This document shows positions 25,851-36,419 of a stretch of DNA of 64,000 bases, one piece after another; positions within the stretch are counted from its first letter, which is position 1; each line of letters begins with the position of its first letter. The notes beneath the pieces are model-generated. The model ran no database searches. It saw only the letters and a program-made list of their open reading frames with translations, and was not told the DNA's origin. Source of the stretch: Bacillus salacetis. Its GTDB lineage: Bacteria; Bacillota; Bacilli; Bacillales; Bacillaceae_B. The stretch is taken from the NCBI RefSeq assembly GCF_003581585.1, contig NZ_QXIR01000013.1, positions 49,759 to 113,758 on the forward strand, in the 5' to 3' direction. Both the position numbers and the translations under genes were made by a program.

Positions 25851-28007
25851 CTACTCAGTCACTTCCTCGTACCCGAGTCTGCGGTAGATTTCTTCGATTA
25901 CTTTTTGTGCCGCCACAGGTATGACCGTTCCAGGTCCGAAGATTGCAGCTGCTCCATTATTCAATAGGAATTCGTAGTCTTTCGGCGGGATGACTCCGCC
26001 GATTACAATGATGATATCTTCTCTTCCCAACTTTTCGAGTTCCTTAACCAAGGCCGGAAGCAGGGTTTTGTGTCCTGCCGCCAGAGAACTTACCCCAATG
26101 ACATGGACATCATTTTCCACTGCCTGAAGGGCTGTTTCTTCCGGGGTCTGGAATAAAGGCCCGATATCCACGTCAAATCCAAGGTCGGCAAATGCAGTGG
26201 CAATGACTTTTGCACCGCGGTCATGGCCATCCTGTCCCATCTTGGCAATCATGATTCTTGGACGGCGTCCTTCATTTTCACTGAATTCCCCGGCCATTGT
26301 TTTCACTCTGGTGATTTCTTCCTCATTTGAGAAATTGGAGCTATAGACGCCGCTGATTGATCGGATAACCGCCTTATGACGGCCTGAAGCCTTTTCAATG
26401 GCATCGGAAATCTCACCAAGGGAGGCACGCTCTCTGGCGGCCGACACAGCGAGTTCGAGAAGGTTGCCTTCCCCTGTACCCGCAGCATTGGCCAATGACT
26501 CCAATGCGCTCCTGACTTTTTCATCATCACGCTCTGCCCGTAACCGTTCCAACCGTTCGATCTGTTTACGGCGGACTTCTGTATTATCAATGTCAAGGAC
26601 ATCGAGTTCATCTTCTTTATCAAGGCGGTATTTGTTCACGCCTATGATGACTTCTTTTCCTGAATCGATCTTTGCCTGCCTTTCAGCTGCTGCTTCTTCA
26701 ATCCTCATTTTTGGAAGCCCGGTTTCAATCGCTTTCGTCATTCCGCCAAGCTCTTCAATCTCTTCAATATGATTCCAGGCACGGTCCATCAACTGCTGGG
26801 TCAAGCTTTCTACATAGTAAGAACCTGCCCAGGGATCGATGACATCGGTTATTCCCGTCTCTTCCTGCAAGTAGAGCTGCGTGTTCCTTGCAATCCTTGC
26901 CGAAAAGTCTGTCGGCAGGGCGATTGCTTCATCAAGGGCGTTTGTATGCAGCGACTGTGTGTGGCCCATGGCCGCAGCGTGAGCTTCAATCAGGGTCCTT
27001 ATGACATTGTTATATGGATCCTGCTCGGTTAAACTCCAGCCGGACGTCTGTGAGTGTGTCCTGAGCGCCATCGACTTGGAATTTTCCGGTTCGAAAGTTT
27101 TCATCATGCTTGCCCATATCCGTCTGGCCGCCCGCATTTTGGCCACTTCCATGAAATAGTTCATGCCGATGCCCCAGAAGAAGGATAACCTTGGAGCGAA
27201 CTTGTCTATTGGAATGCCTGCTTTCAAACCAGTCCTCACATATTCAAGTCCATCCGACAATGTATAGGCCAATTCAATGTCAGCCGGCGCGCCAGCTTCC
27301 TGCATATGATAGCCTGATATGCTTATGCTGTTGAATTTAGGCATTTTCCTGGAGGTATATTCGAAAATGTCTGCAATGATCTTCATCGACATTTCAGGCG
27401 GATAAATATAGGTATTGCGGACCATATATTCTTTTAAGATATCATTCTGTATCGTCCCTGATAATTCTTCAGAAGGGACTCCCTGCTCTTCTGCTGTTAC
27501 GATATAGAAAGCGAGTATCGGCAATACAGCGCCATTCATCGTCATCGATACCGACATTTGGTCAAGCGGGATTCCATCAAAGAGTACTTTCATATCCAAT
27601 ATGGAATCAATGGCAACGCCGGCTTTTCCCACATCTCCGACTACTCTTGGATGATCAGAATCGTAGCCCCTGTGTGTGGCCAGGTCGAATGCGACGGATA
27701 ATCCCTTTTGTCCCATGGCAAGGTTCCTGCGGTAAAAGGCGTTGCTTTCCTCGGCAGTTGAGAAACCGGCATACTGCCGGACAGTCCATGGCCTGTTCAC
27801 ATACATTGTCGGGTAAGGCCCTCTGGTATAAGGAGCAATACCGGGGAGGTCCCCTCCATGTAGTATGTCCTTTGTATCTGCCTCATTGTAAAAAGATTTC
27901 ACGGGAATTTTTTCATTCGTTTGAAAATGAGATGATTCTGCAGAATGACCCGTTGATGAGCCTTCGACCTTTAAATGTATATTTTGAAAATCCGGCTTAC
28001 TTCCCAT
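25851..28007 (-). CDS. mutB: Methylmalonyl-CoA mutase, large (catalytic) subunit
   Basis: The adenosylcobalamin-dependent isomerase converts (R)-methylmalonyl-CoA to succinyl-CoA. The protein has 718 residues, normal for the catalytic subunit. The TIM barrel begins [20 protein letters not shown] (20 residues at about 83-102), and the C-terminal B12 domain has [13 protein letters not shown] with the lower-ligand His, then GVSSLAAGH. The start overlaps the mutA stop by 11 bp, and meaB follows without a gap. Confidence 0.96.
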   Translation of the reverse strand: MGSKPDFQNIHLKVEGSSTGHSAESSHFQTNEKIPVKSFYNEADTKDILHGGDLPGIAPYTRGPYPTMYVNRPWTVRQYAGFSTAEESNAFYRRNLAMGQKGLSVAFDLATHRGYDSDHPRVVGDVGKAGVAIDSILDMKVLFDGIPLDQMSVSMTMNGAVLPILAFYIVTAEEQGVPSEELSGTIQNDILKEYMVRNTYIYPPEMSMKIIADIFEYTSRKMPKFNSISISGYHMQEAGAPADIELAYTLSDGLEYVRTGLKAGIPIDKFAPRLSFFWGIGMNYFMEVAKMRAARRIWASMMKTFEPENSKSMALRTHSQTSGWSLTEQDPYNNVIRTLIEAHAAAMGHTQSLHTNALDEAIALPTDFSARIARNTQLYLQEETGITDVIDPWAGSYYVESLTQQLMDRAWNHIEEIEELGGMTKAIETGLPKMRIEEAAAERQAKIDSGKEVIIGVNKYRLDKEDELDVLDIDNTEVRRKQIERLERLRAERDDEKVRSALESLANAAGTGEGNLLELAVSAARERASLGEISDAIEKASGRHKAVIRSISGVYSSNFSNEEEITRVKTMAGEFSENEGRRPRIMIAKMGQDGHDRGAKVIATAFADLGFDVDIGPLFQTPEETALQAVENDVHVIGVSSLAAGHKTLLPALVKELEKLGREDIIIVIGGVIPPKDYEFLLNNGAAAIFGPGTVIPVAAQKVIEEIYRRLGYEEVTE

Positions 28008-29772
28008 ATCGATCAGCCTCCCATCTGCTTAAAATCCCATCCAGTTTTTCGATCATGTTCTGGCCATAATATAAATTGCCGTCCAGACCGGAACTCTTTA
28101 ACTTACCCATTTCGCCGTCATTTAATTTTCCAGCTAAATCTACAATTATCTTTTTATCTTTTATTAAGGATAAAATTTCTCCAGCCATTGATACGTAATC
28201 GGCATCCTGCCCGCAGATTATAAAGTAATCAGCGTTGGATTCCTTAACGAAACGGGCTGCGTCTTCAGTGGTCATGCACTCAGGGCTGGGGAGTACCCCG
28301 ATGCCGCCTGCTGCCAGGAAACCTGTTACAAAATCAGCCCTTGCTTTGTGATTTTTGATATTCCCCAGCAAGATCAAGCCCGCCTGCGGTTCTGCTTTAA
28401 GCTTGGCTGCCCTTGTGCGCAGGATTTCAAAGCTTTCCGAAACTCGCTTGGCCGGTAACCCCGGCATTGATTCCTCATGAATTGGACCCGCCCCTTCCAG
28501 CAGCTCCTCTTCAAGGTTGGCATACACATTTGTCCCAATGATATTTTGTTTTCTAACAGCAGTATCGTACTCTCTCTTTTGGAGAACCTGTTGGATTTCA
28601 TCCTGGAATATCCCGGTCTGCAGCGCTTGTATCAATCCGCCTGTTCGGTCGATATCCTGGACTTTTTTCCATGCCTTTTCTGCTAAGTTGTTTGTCAAAG
28701 ACTCTATATAGTAGGACCCTCCCGCTGGATCACTCACTTTATTTAGGTGTGATTCCTGGCTGAGAATCAATTGGGTGTTGCGGGCGATACGCTCAGAAAA
28801 AGCCGAGCTTTTGGCTGATACCTGATCAAAAGGTGATACATGAAGATAATCTGCACCGCCAAGGACAGCAGCAAACGCCTCATTGCCTGATCTGAGCATA
28901 TTTACATATGGGTCAAGCAAAGACTTAGTAAATTCTGAAGTTTCAGCTGAAATAATCGTTTTGGAGCCGCTGATCCCGTATTCCTCCATCACATTTTTCC
29001 AAAGGATCCTGAAAGCACGTAATTTACTAATCTCCATAAAGAAGCTGCTTCCTACGGAGAAATTAAAAACCAGCTTGGAGGCGGTTTCTTCTTCTGTCCA
29101 TTCTTTGCTTTTAAGGAATTCAATCAATGTAATGCCGGCTGAAACAGCGTACGCCAATTCCTGAATGGCATTTGCACCAGCTTCGTTCACTGCAGAGGCA
29201 TCGACCATCAGGGTCCGAATACCTGAAGCATTGTCCTTTACATATGTAATAGTATCAATCCAGGATTCAAGTTTTCTTGAGGTTTCTTCATTCAGCAATG
29301 AAGGGATGGGATCCGCCGCGAAAGTACCTTTTACTTCCGGAAAGTCTTTTTTCAATAAATCAAATCCCCGCGATGAGGTGGACGTGCAGTGAAACAAAGG
29401 CTTCGCTTCTGTTTCAGCAAGTCTGAATATCTTTTGTAAAATTTCCGGATCTATTTTTCCTTTAGGATCGGCAAAAGAAACTGTATCCTGTCCCCTTGAT
29501 AAAGCGGTTTCCAGCAGTTCTGGCAGATTCCCGGGTTCTTCTGCAGTGATTCTCTGGGCAATCTTCCACTCCCTTTTTGAAGCATCGCGGCTTGCTGCCC
29601 GTCCGGTTTCTACATCCTCTTTAGTGTATAAGGGCTTTAAAGTGATGCCTTCATATGTTTTCTTATATAATTTCTCTATTGGTTTCCCCTTTAATGATTC
29701 CTCAGCCTTTGCTTTCCAGTCATCAAGACTCACGAAATCAAATGAAGCATTTCTCATTTCTTTCATACTCAT
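27997..29772 (-). CDS. mutA: Methylmalonyl-CoA mutase, small subunit
   Basis: The non-catalytic partner of the mutase heterodimer, with the same barrel-plus-B12-domain layout but a degenerate cobalamin motif (no DxHxxG). From ATG 29772 ([11 protein letters not shown]) it has 591 residues. This start agrees with recalled family N-termini, but the ribosome binding site GGGAGGGGG lies 17 bp away. TTG 29841 and ATG 29820 are in frame and cannot be excluded. First gene of mutA-mutB-meaB. With mce and the carboxylase subunit it completes propionyl-CoA to succinyl-CoA. Confidence 0.9.
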   Translation of the reverse strand: MSMKEMRNASFDFVSLDDWKAKAEESLKGKPIEKLYKKTYEGITLKPLYTKEDVETGRAASRDASKREWKIAQRITAEEPGNLPELLETALSRGQDTVSFADPKGKIDPEILQKIFRLAETEAKPLFHCTSTSSRGFDLLKKDFPEVKGTFAADPIPSLLNEETSRKLESWIDTITYVKDNASGIRTLMVDASAVNEAGANAIQELAYAVSAGITLIEFLKSKEWTEEETASKLVFNFSVGSSFFMEISKLRAFRILWKNVMEEYGISGSKTIISAETSEFTKSLLDPYVNMLRSGNEAFAAVLGGADYLHVSPFDQVSAKSSAFSERIARNTQLILSQESHLNKVSDPAGGSYYIESLTNNLAEKAWKKVQDIDRTGGLIQALQTGIFQDEIQQVLQKREYDTAVRKQNIIGTNVYANLEEELLEGAGPIHEESMPGLPAKRVSESFEILRTRAAKLKAEPQAGLILLGNIKNHKARADFVTGFLAAGGIGVLPSPECMTTEDAARFVKESNADYFIICGQDADYVSMAGEILSLIKDKKIIVDLAGKLNDGEMGKLKSSGLDGNLYYGQNMIEKLDGILSRWEADRYGK

Positions 29773-29931
29773 AAATTCGCTTAACGCTTCCCCCTCCCGA
29801 TTTTTTGTAATCGGTTTCATAAGAACCTGTAGACTATTCAAAATCTTTATACTAATGCTATTTCAGTATATAAAAAAATGCACTCGACTTCAATGAAAGC
29901 AGAAAAAACTTCAAAAGTAACACTTCACCCC

Positions 29932-29968
29932 TTTAAAGCGCTGAGGGACAGTCCCCTGTTACGCTAAA
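29932..29968. repeat. Palindromic element with AGGGACAGTCCC core
   Basis: TTTAAAGCG...CGCTAAA flanks surround an AGGGACAGTCCC core. The core and outer sequence resemble the larger palindrome at 63737-63795. It lies between mutA and the bkd terminator. Confidence 0.45.
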
Positions 29969-29989
29969 GTACTAAAGTGTCGAATCACA

Positions 29990-30020
29990 AAAAACCGGTT
30001 TGCATTCTGCAAACCGGTTT
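29990..30020 (-). terminator. Terminator of the bkd operon
   Basis: AAACCGGTTTGCA (29992-30004) pairs perfectly with TGCAAACCGGTTT (30008-30020) and a T tract follows on the minus strand, 12 bp after the bkdB stop. Confidence 0.93.
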
Positions 30021-30031
30021 GACCTCTTCTA

Positions 30032-31360
30032 TTAATAGATAGAAGTATTTTCTTTTGAGATGTTTTCGATGATTTCTTTGACACGCTGCAAGAAGCGTCC
30101 GCATACTAATCCGTCAAGTACACGGTGGTCGAGTGACATACACAGGTTCACCATATCACGGACGGCAATCATGCCATTATCCATGACTACTGGACGCTTC
30201 ACAATTGATTCTACCTGTAGGATTGCTGCCTGAGGGTAGTTGATGATACCCATGGACTGTACAGAACCAAATGAGCCGGTATTGTTCACTGTGAACGTTC
30301 CGCCTTGCATATCTTCAGATTTCAGTTTGCCGCTGCGCACCTTGCCGGCAAGTTCCGTGATTTCACGGGCAATGCCTTTGATTGTTTTTTCATCGGCATT
30401 TTTGATGACCGGAACGAACAGCGCATCATCAGTCGCGACAGCAATGGAGATATTGATGTCTTTCTTCTGGATGATCTTGTCGCCTGCCCACATGCTATTG
30501 ATCATTGGGAATTCTTTAAGAGCCTGCGCCACTGCCTTTACAAAGAAAGCAAAGAATGTAAGGTTGTAGCCTTCACGCTGTTTGAATTCTCCTTTGATTG
30601 TATTTCTGTAATTCACAAGGTTCGTTGCATCTATCTCCATCATTGTCCACGCATGTGGAGCTTCGTGCTTACTGCGAAGCATGTTGGAAGCAATCGCTTT
30701 TCTTATCCCGGTTACAGGGATCTCTACATCGCCTGGCATGACCGGAACATTCGGCGCAGGTGCAGCCGGTTTAGAAGGTGCTGCTGCAGCCGGCGCTTCC
30801 TGGACTGGAGCCTGCTTAGGTTCTTCCTTCGCAGGAGCTGCTGGTTTTGCATCACCTGCTTTTGGAATGTTCCCGGAGTCGATCAGCTTCTGCAGATCTT
30901 TGCGGGTGATTCTTCCTTCCCTGCCTGTACCTTCAACTTGATCAAGATCTATATCATGTTCCTGTGATAAACGGAGAACTGCAGGAGAATATCGTACTTT
31001 TCCTTTTTCCGCTTTTTTCGCCGGCTTCTTCATATCTTGTTTATCTTCTGATGATGGGGATGGGGATTCATCACTGACAGGGTCTTTCTGCGCAGGAGCT
31101 TCTTCCGCTGACCCGCCGCCTTCAACTTCGATTGAACAGATGAACTCACCGACTTCTAATGTATCGCCTTCTTCAGCAATCAATTCCTTGATTGTCCCAG
31201 TAAAAGATGATGGGACTTCCGCATTTACTTTATCTGTATTCACTTCAGCAATCGGATCATATTTGTTTACATGGTCTCCGGGACTCACAAGCCATTTGCT
31301 GATGGTACCTTCTGTTACACTTTCCCCAAGCTGAGGCATTTTCATTTTTTCAATACCCAA
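30032..31360 (-). CDS. bkdB: Branched-chain keto acid dehydrogenase E2 (lipoamide acyltransferase)
   Basis: The E2 core of the branched-chain 2-oxo acid dehydrogenase complex, 442 residues. The lipoyl domain (1-80) carries the lipoylated Lys in VNTDKVNAE. A Pro/Ala-rich linker leads to a peripheral subunit-binding domain (RYSPAVLRLSQEHDIDL, about 122-160), a second linker, and the catalytic domain with SLDHRVLDG. TTG 31360 is supported by AAGGAGGG at 7 bp. Last gene of the bkd operon. Confidence 0.95.
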   Translation of the reverse strand: MGIEKMKMPQLGESVTEGTISKWLVSPGDHVNKYDPIAEVNTDKVNAEVPSSFTGTIKELIAEEGDTLEVGEFICSIEVEGGGSAEEAPAQKDPVSDESPSPSSEDKQDMKKPAKKAEKGKVRYSPAVLRLSQEHDIDLDQVEGTGREGRITRKDLQKLIDSGNIPKAGDAKPAAPAKEEPKQAPVQEAPAAAAPSKPAAPAPNVPVMPGDVEIPVTGIRKAIASNMLRSKHEAPHAWTMMEIDATNLVNYRNTIKGEFKQREGYNLTFFAFFVKAVAQALKEFPMINSMWAGDKIIQKKDINISIAVATDDALFVPVIKNADEKTIKGIAREITELAGKVRSGKLKSEDMQGGTFTVNNTGSFGSVQSMGIINYPQAAILQVESIVKRPVVMDNGMIAVRDMVNLCMSLDHRVLDGLVCGRFLQRVKEIIENISKENTSIY

Positions 31361-31401
31361 AGAGGAGCCCTCCTTATTGCATTTTTTTTAGTAAACTGAT
31401 A

Positions 31402-32385
31402 TTAAAATTCAGCCAATTCACGCATTGCTTTTTCAACTTTATCAGGGTTCACCATGAAGTATTTTTCCATAGTTGGTGAGTAAGGCATTGCAGGAACATC
31501 AGGACCAGCAAGGCGCATGATTGGTGCATCAAGGTCAAACAAGCAGTTTTCAGAGATGATTGCCGCTACTTCTCCCATTATGCTTCCTTCTTTATTGTCT
31601 TCTGTTAACAGAAGGACCTTACCCGTTTTGGAAGCCGCTTCAATGATTGCTTCTTTGTCCAGTGGATAAATCGTTCTCAGATCAAGGATTTCTGCCTCAA
31701 TCCCGTCTTCTGCAAGTCTTTCCGCCGCCTGCTGGGCAAAATGCACGCAAAGTCCGTATGTGATGACTGTTAAGTCTTCTCCTTTACGTTTCACATCCGC
31801 TTTACCGATTGGAAGAACATAATCTTCATCTGGAACTTCGCCTTTGATCAAGCGGTATGCACGCTTGTGCTCTAAGAACATAACCGGGTCATCATCACGG
31901 ATAGCCGCTTTCAATAATCCTTTAACGTCATAAGGAGTTGAAGGCATGACGATTTTTAAACCAGGCTGGTTAGCAAATACCGCTTCTATTGATTGAGAGT
32001 GGTAAAGTGCTCCATGGACACCGCCGCCATAAGGGGCACGGATCACCATCGGGCAATTCCAGTCGTTGTTGGAACGGTAACGGATACGGGCTGCTTCCGA
32101 GATGATTTGGTTTACTGCAGGCATGATGAAATCCGCGAACTGCATTTCAGCAATCGGACGCATACCATACATCGCTGCTCCAATTCCTACACCTGCAATC
32201 GCAGATTCAGCAAGAGGAGTATCCAAAACACGGTCTTCGCCGAATTGATCATAAAGACCCCGGGTGGCACCAAAAACTCCACCTTTTTTACCGACATCTT
32301 CACCAAGCACAAATACTTTTTCGTCTCTTTCCATTTCTTCACGGATGGCCTTTGTTACTGCATCAATATAAGAAATTACTGCCAT
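31402..32385 (-). CDS. bkdAB: Branched-chain keto acid dehydrogenase E1 beta
   Basis: The beta chain of the thiamine-diphosphate E1 component, 327 residues. The transketolase-like pyrimidine domain starts VFVLGEDVGKKGGVF; the C-terminal domain has LLLTEDNKEGS. ATG 32385 follows AAGGGGGAA. It pairs with bkdAA upstream, 13 bp apart, to oxidatively decarboxylate the keto acids of Val, Leu and Ile. Confidence 0.95.
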   Translation of the reverse strand: MAVISYIDAVTKAIREEMERDEKVFVLGEDVGKKGGVFGATRGLYDQFGEDRVLDTPLAESAIAGVGIGAAMYGMRPIAEMQFADFIMPAVNQIISEAARIRYRSNNDWNCPMVIRAPYGGGVHGALYHSQSIEAVFANQPGLKIVMPSTPYDVKGLLKAAIRDDDPVMFLEHKRAYRLIKGEVPDEDYVLPIGKADVKRKGEDLTVITYGLCVHFAQQAAERLAEDGIEAEILDLRTIYPLDKEAIIEAASKTGKVLLLTEDNKEGSIMGEVAAIISENCLFDLDAPIMRLAGPDVPAMPYSPTMEKYFMVNPDKVEKAMRELAEF

Positions 32386-32398
32386 GAATTATTCCCCC

Positions 32399-33397
32399 TT
32401 ACTTCTCTTCTGCGTAGACGTATTTAAGCGCACTTTCCGGCTCTGAATATGGAGCATTCTCTGCATAGTCAGTTGCTTCATTGACGATTTTCATTACGCG
32501 GTCATTGATTTCTTTTTCCAATTCATCATCCATTACACCTGTTTCCTTCAAATAAGCACCGAAAGTGATGATCGGATCTTTTGTTTTCGCTTGTGCCACT
32601 TCATCAGGTGAGCGGTAACTGCGGTCATCGTCATCAGAGGAGTGTGGCGTCAATCGGTAAGAAACCGTTTCCACCAAAGTTGGCCCTTCGCCTCTGCGGC
32701 CGCGGTCTGCCGCTTCTTTTACAGCTTTGTATACTTCCAATGGATCATTTCCGTCCACTGTCACACCAGGCATGCCGTAACCGATCGCACGGTCCGAAAC
32801 TTTCTCGCAAGCCAGTTGTTTCTCAATAGGTACAGAAATCGCATATTTGTTATTTTCACACATGAAGATGACCGGAAGTTTATGTACTCCCGCAAAGTTG
32901 GCGCCTTCATGGAAGTCTCCCTGGTTGGATGAACCTTCACCGAATGTAACAAATGTCACCAGGTCCTTCTTTTCCATTTTTCCGGCAAGTGCAATTCCAA
33001 CAGCATGCGGTACTTGAGTTGTTACCGGGGATGAACCCGTAACAATGTTATTTTTCTTTTGTCCGAAATGTCCCGGCATTTGGCGTCCGCCAGAGTTTGG
33101 ATCTTCCGCTTTGGCAAAACCTGAAAGCATCAGTTCCTTAGCGGTCATACCGAACCTGAGGACGACCCCCATGTCACGGTAATAAGGCAGTGCATAATCT
33201 TTTTCCGTATCCAAAGCGAATGCTGCACCGATCTGGGCAGCCTCCTGCCCCTGACAGGAAATAACGAAAGGAATTTTACCTGAACGGTTCAACAACCACA
33301 TGCGTTCATCGATACGACGAGCCATCAACATAGTTTCATACATTTCTAATACATTCTCATTGGATAAACCAAGAGCTTCATGACGATTTTCAGCCAT
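32399..33397 (-). CDS. bkdAA: Branched-chain keto acid dehydrogenase E1 alpha
   Basis: The alpha chain of E1, 332 residues, with the thiamine-diphosphate motif GEGSSNQGDFHEGANFAG followed by the NNKYAIS segment. The phosphorylation-loop region YRLTPHSSDDDDRSYR is present. ATG 33397 follows GGGAGGT. Downstream of lpdV by 109 bp, a gap holding a hairpin. Confidence 0.95.
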   Translation of the reverse strand: MAENRHEALGLSNENVLEMYETMLMARRIDERMWLLNRSGKIPFVISCQGQEAAQIGAAFALDTEKDYALPYYRDMGVVLRFGMTAKELMLSGFAKAEDPNSGGRQMPGHFGQKKNNIVTGSSPVTTQVPHAVGIALAGKMEKKDLVTFVTFGEGSSNQGDFHEGANFAGVHKLPVIFMCENNKYAISVPIEKQLACEKVSDRAIGYGMPGVTVDGNDPLEVYKAVKEAADRGRRGEGPTLVETVSYRLTPHSSDDDDRSYRSPDEVAQAKTKDPIITFGAYLKETGVMDDELEKEINDRVMKIVNEATDYAENAPYSEPESALKYVYAEEK

Positions 33398-33419
33398 TTA
33401 TTTTTACCTCCCAATCATT

Positions 33420-33451
33420 TAGGGGGAGAACCTTCATAGGCTCCCCTATTC
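33420..33451 (-). other. Intra-operon hairpin between lpdV and bkdAA
   Basis: TAGGGGAG and CTCCCCCTA pair around a 12-base loop on the minus strand, without a T tract. It may mark an RNA processing or stability site rather than a terminator. Confidence 0.45.
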
Positions 33452-33506
33452 AAAAATAAGTGCTTCACATTCCATATGAACGTGTGAAATAACCAAACTG
33501 CCAATC

Positions 33507-34928
33507 CTATGAATGGATTGCTTTTCCGTCGACAGCCAGCGCAGCTTCACCGATTGCTTCACTTAACGATGGGTGAGGGTGGATAGTATGCGCAACTTCC
33601 CAAGGAGTCGCATCCAATACACGTGCAAGTCCCGCTTCGGAAATCATATCCGTAACGTGCGGCCCGATCATATGGACGCCGAGAATATCATTGGTGTCTT
33701 TATCTGCAACAATTTTGACAAACCCATCGGACTCACCATATACAAGCGCTTTTCCGATAGCCCGGAAAGAGAACTTGCCGACTTTCAGATTATGGCCCTG
33801 TTCCTTAGCCTCATTTTCAGTCAACCCTACACTCGCAATTTCAGGATTGCTGTAAATACATTTTGATACCAGGCTGTAGTCTATTGGTTCAGGATTTTCA
33901 TTCGCCATGTGCTCCACAGCAAAAATCCCTTCATGAGAAGCAACATGCGCCAATTGAAGGCCTCCGATCACGTCACCGATTGCATAGATATGAGACTCTT
34001 TTGTCTGCATATGCTTGTTGACCTTGATGAAACCTTTCTCCACAACAATATCGGTGTTTTCAAGACCGATGCCTTCTGTATTGGCTTGCCGCCCAACAGA
34101 TACAAGCAGTTGATCCGCCGCGAATTCTTTCTCTCCGCCTTTGACTTCAGCTTTGATTGTTACCCCGCCTTCTTTTTCGATTGTTTCCGGAAGAACTTTA
34201 GCTCCAGTTACAATCTTGACGCCTTTTTTCTTCATCAAACGCTGCATTTCCTTGGAGATTTCATGATCTTCTGTAGGCACGATTCTGTCTGCATATTCAA
34301 TTACAGTAACTTCAACACCAAAATCGGAAAGCATGGAAGCCCATTCGATTCCGATCACGCCACCTCCGACAATGATGATGGACTTTGGAAGGTTTTCCAG
34401 TTCCAATGCTTCATCTGAAGATAGGACAAGTTCCCCGTCAATATCCAATCCAGGCAGTGTCCTTGGACGGGACCCGGTAGCCACAATTACATTTTTCGGT
34501 ATAAGCATTTCGTTTTCTTCGCCATTATTCATTTCAACAGATATTGTACCAGGCATAGGGGAGAATATTGACGGCCCAAGGATTCTTCCTGTTCCTTCGT
34601 ATACATCAATCTTCCCTTGCTTCATCAAATGTTGAACCCCTTTATGAAGGCCTTCAACGATCTTTTCTTTTCTTTCCTGGACGCGGGTAAAGTCCAGCTT
34701 AACATCATTGATCATTACCCCAAAGGTGTCAGCCTCTTTTGCAGTGGCATATACTTCTGCACTGCGGAGGAGCGCCTTACTTGGTATACAGCCCCTATGA
34801 AGACATGTACCGCCCAATTTTCCTTTTTCGACAATAGCTGTTTTCAGTCCCATTTGAGAAGCACGTATTGCAGCAACATAGCCGCCGGTACCGCCGCCCA
34901 GGATGACCAAATCATATTCTTGAGCCAA
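33507..34928 (-). CDS. lpdV: Dihydrolipoamide dehydrogenase (E3) of the bkd complex
   Basis: The flavoprotein E3, 473 residues, reoxidises dihydrolipoamide with NAD. The FAD motif GGGTGGYVAAIRA is at the N-terminus, the redox-active disulfide in GGTCLHRGCIPSK near 40-52, the NAD motif VGGGVIGIEWAS near 180, and the interface HTIHPHPSLSE with its catalytic His at the end. Start TTG 34928 with GGAGGAATACCA upstream. Confidence 0.95.
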   Translation of the reverse strand: MAQEYDLVILGGGTGGYVAAIRASQMGLKTAIVEKGKLGGTCLHRGCIPSKALLRSAEVYATAKEADTFGVMINDVKLDFTRVQERKEKIVEGLHKGVQHLMKQGKIDVYEGTGRILGPSIFSPMPGTISVEMNNGEENEMLIPKNVIVATGSRPRTLPGLDIDGELVLSSDEALELENLPKSIIIVGGGVIGIEWASMLSDFGVEVTVIEYADRIVPTEDHEISKEMQRLMKKKGVKIVTGAKVLPETIEKEGGVTIKAEVKGGEKEFAADQLLVSVGRQANTEGIGLENTDIVVEKGFIKVNKHMQTKESHIYAIGDVIGGLQLAHVASHEGIFAVEHMANENPEPIDYSLVSKCIYSNPEIASVGLTENEAKEQGHNLKVGKFSFRAIGKALVYGESDGFVKIVADKDTNDILGVHMIGPHVTDMISEAGLARVLDATPWEVAHTIHPHPSLSEAIGEAALAVDGKAIHS

Positions 34929-34949
34929 TGGTATTCCTCCTTCTGTATA

Positions 34950-36056
34950 TTAAACGGTTGCTTTTGTTTTTACATTTCCTGGATAATCTTTTTCCTGTTC
35001 TTCGCCTCTCAAAACACGAAGTGCACCTTCTGCCAGTGCTTGAAGCTCATTTTCCCCTGCGTGAATGATTACATCGGCAATCCAGTTCACTCTTTCGCTG
35101 ATTTGTTTAACAAACCCTTTTCCGTATGCTAAACCGCCGGTAAGGACAATCGCATCGACCTTGCCTTCAAGCGCGGCACTCGCGGACCCGATTTCCTTAG
35201 CGATTTGATAAGCCATCGCATCATAAACAAGCTTTGCTTTCTCATCGCCATTTTCTATCATCTTCTCTACCTTCACTGCGTCGTTCGTTCCAAGATAGCC
35301 GACAAGGCCACCTTGTCCAACCAGCTTTTTCATGATTTCATCACGATAGTAATTGCCTGAGAAACACATATCTACAAGGTCACCAGCTGGTACTGTCCCT
35401 GCTCGTTCAGGGCTGAAAGGCCCATCTCCATGCAAGCCGTTGTTTACATCAATGACTTTCCCATTCTTATGGACTCCGACCGTAATCCCCCCGCCCATAT
35501 GCGTAATGATAAGGTTCAGGTCTTCATATTTCTTATCAAGGTCTTTGGCTACCCTTCTCGCAACCGCTTTCTGGTTCAGCGCATGAAAGATGCTTTTCCT
35601 TTCTATAAGGGAGACCCCTGAAATTCTTGCAATAGGGGCAAGCTCGTCCACTACAACCGGGTCGACGATATAGGAGGGGATATTAAGGCCCGAAGCAATT
35701 TCATATGCAAGGATTCCGCCGAGATTTGAGGCATGCTGCCCTGAATAGCCTTCGCGCAGGTCCTTAAGCATTTCTTCGTTTACGGAATAAGTCCCGCCTT
35801 CGATCGGCTTTAACAGTCCGCCGCGTCCGCAGACGGCACTAAGCTTGGATATGTTGATCCCCTCTTCATCAAGTGTTTCGAGGATAGTTTCTTTTCTAAA
35901 CTGATATTGATCGATGATACTGTCAAATTCATTAATTTTTTCAGCATCATGTCTCAGTGATTTCTCGAAAATCGAGAGGTCGTTATCAAATACACCAATC
36001 TTTGTAGATGTAGAACCAGGATTGATGACCAGAATTCGATGTTCTTTCTCTTCCAA
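34950..36056 (-). CDS. buk: Butyrate kinase
   Basis: An acetate/butyrate kinase family enzyme (ASKHA fold), making acyl phosphate or its reverse with ATP; 368 residues. Motifs are [14 protein letters not shown] at the N-terminus and [14 protein letters not shown], and later [11 protein letters not shown] and LTGGLAYG. The start is TTG 36056, with GGAGGT 8 bp upstream. The frame stays open 42 codons further to ATG 36182, but that extension lies partly in MITE copy D and lacks support. Works with ptb on branched-chain acyl-CoA. Confidence 0.93.
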   Translation of the reverse strand: MEEKEHRILVINPGSTSTKIGVFDNDLSIFEKSLRHDAEKINEFDSIIDQYQFRKETILETLDEEGINISKLSAVCGRGGLLKPIEGGTYSVNEEMLKDLREGYSGQHASNLGGILAYEIASGLNIPSYIVDPVVVDELAPIARISGVSLIERKSIFHALNQKAVARRVAKDLDKKYEDLNLIITHMGGGITVGVHKNGKVIDVNNGLHGDGPFSPERAGTVPAGDLVDMCFSGNYYRDEIMKKLVGQGGLVGYLGTNDAVKVEKMIENGDEKAKLVYDAMAYQIAKEIGSASAALEGKVDAIVLTGGLAYGKGFVKQISERVNWIADVIIHAGENELQALAEGALRVLRGEEQEKDYPGNVKTKATV

Positions 36057-36149
36057 TGTTGTTACCTCCAATTCTGAAAAGCATTTGCCTTTCACTAGTG
36101 GTCCCCTTTTTTCTAGATCTCCGCATCCCTTGTTCTTTGCTACTGAAAA

Positions 36150-36293
36150 GGCTGTTTTCGCATATATAGAGGTTTTACTCACGAAATGAACGAGCAGCTC
36201 TTTTCTTTCCTGCTCACCGGGTTTTTCACGGCGATTTAGCAGGATATTATTTGAAATTTATAGTGAATAGCAACAAAATTCACGAAAAGAGCC
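36150..36293 (+). repeat. MITE-like dispersed repeat, copy D (inside bkd operon)
   Basis: A 144-bp copy from GGCTGTTTTCGCATATAT to CACGAAAAGAGCC, missing part of the interior. It lies in the 363-bp gap between bcd and buk and supplies the false N-terminal extension of buk. Confidence 0.8.
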
Positions 36294-36374
36294 ATTGAAA
36301 AAGATTATTGAGTTTCTCTGCAAAAATTCATCCAAACCATTTCAATATCTTTTGCTGGCCTTCCCTTAAACCGA

Positions 36375-36408
36375 GAAACGCTTCGCTTCCTCCGAAGCCA
36401 AGCGTTTC
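36375..36408 (-). other. Intra-operon hairpin after bcd
   Basis: GAAACGCTTGGCTTC and GAAGCGAAGCGTTTC pair with one mismatch around a four-base loop, 12 bp after bcd. No T tract follows, so it may protect the upstream mRNA or cause partial attenuation rather than full termination. Confidence 0.55.
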
Positions 36409-36419
36409 CAGCCGGCAGC

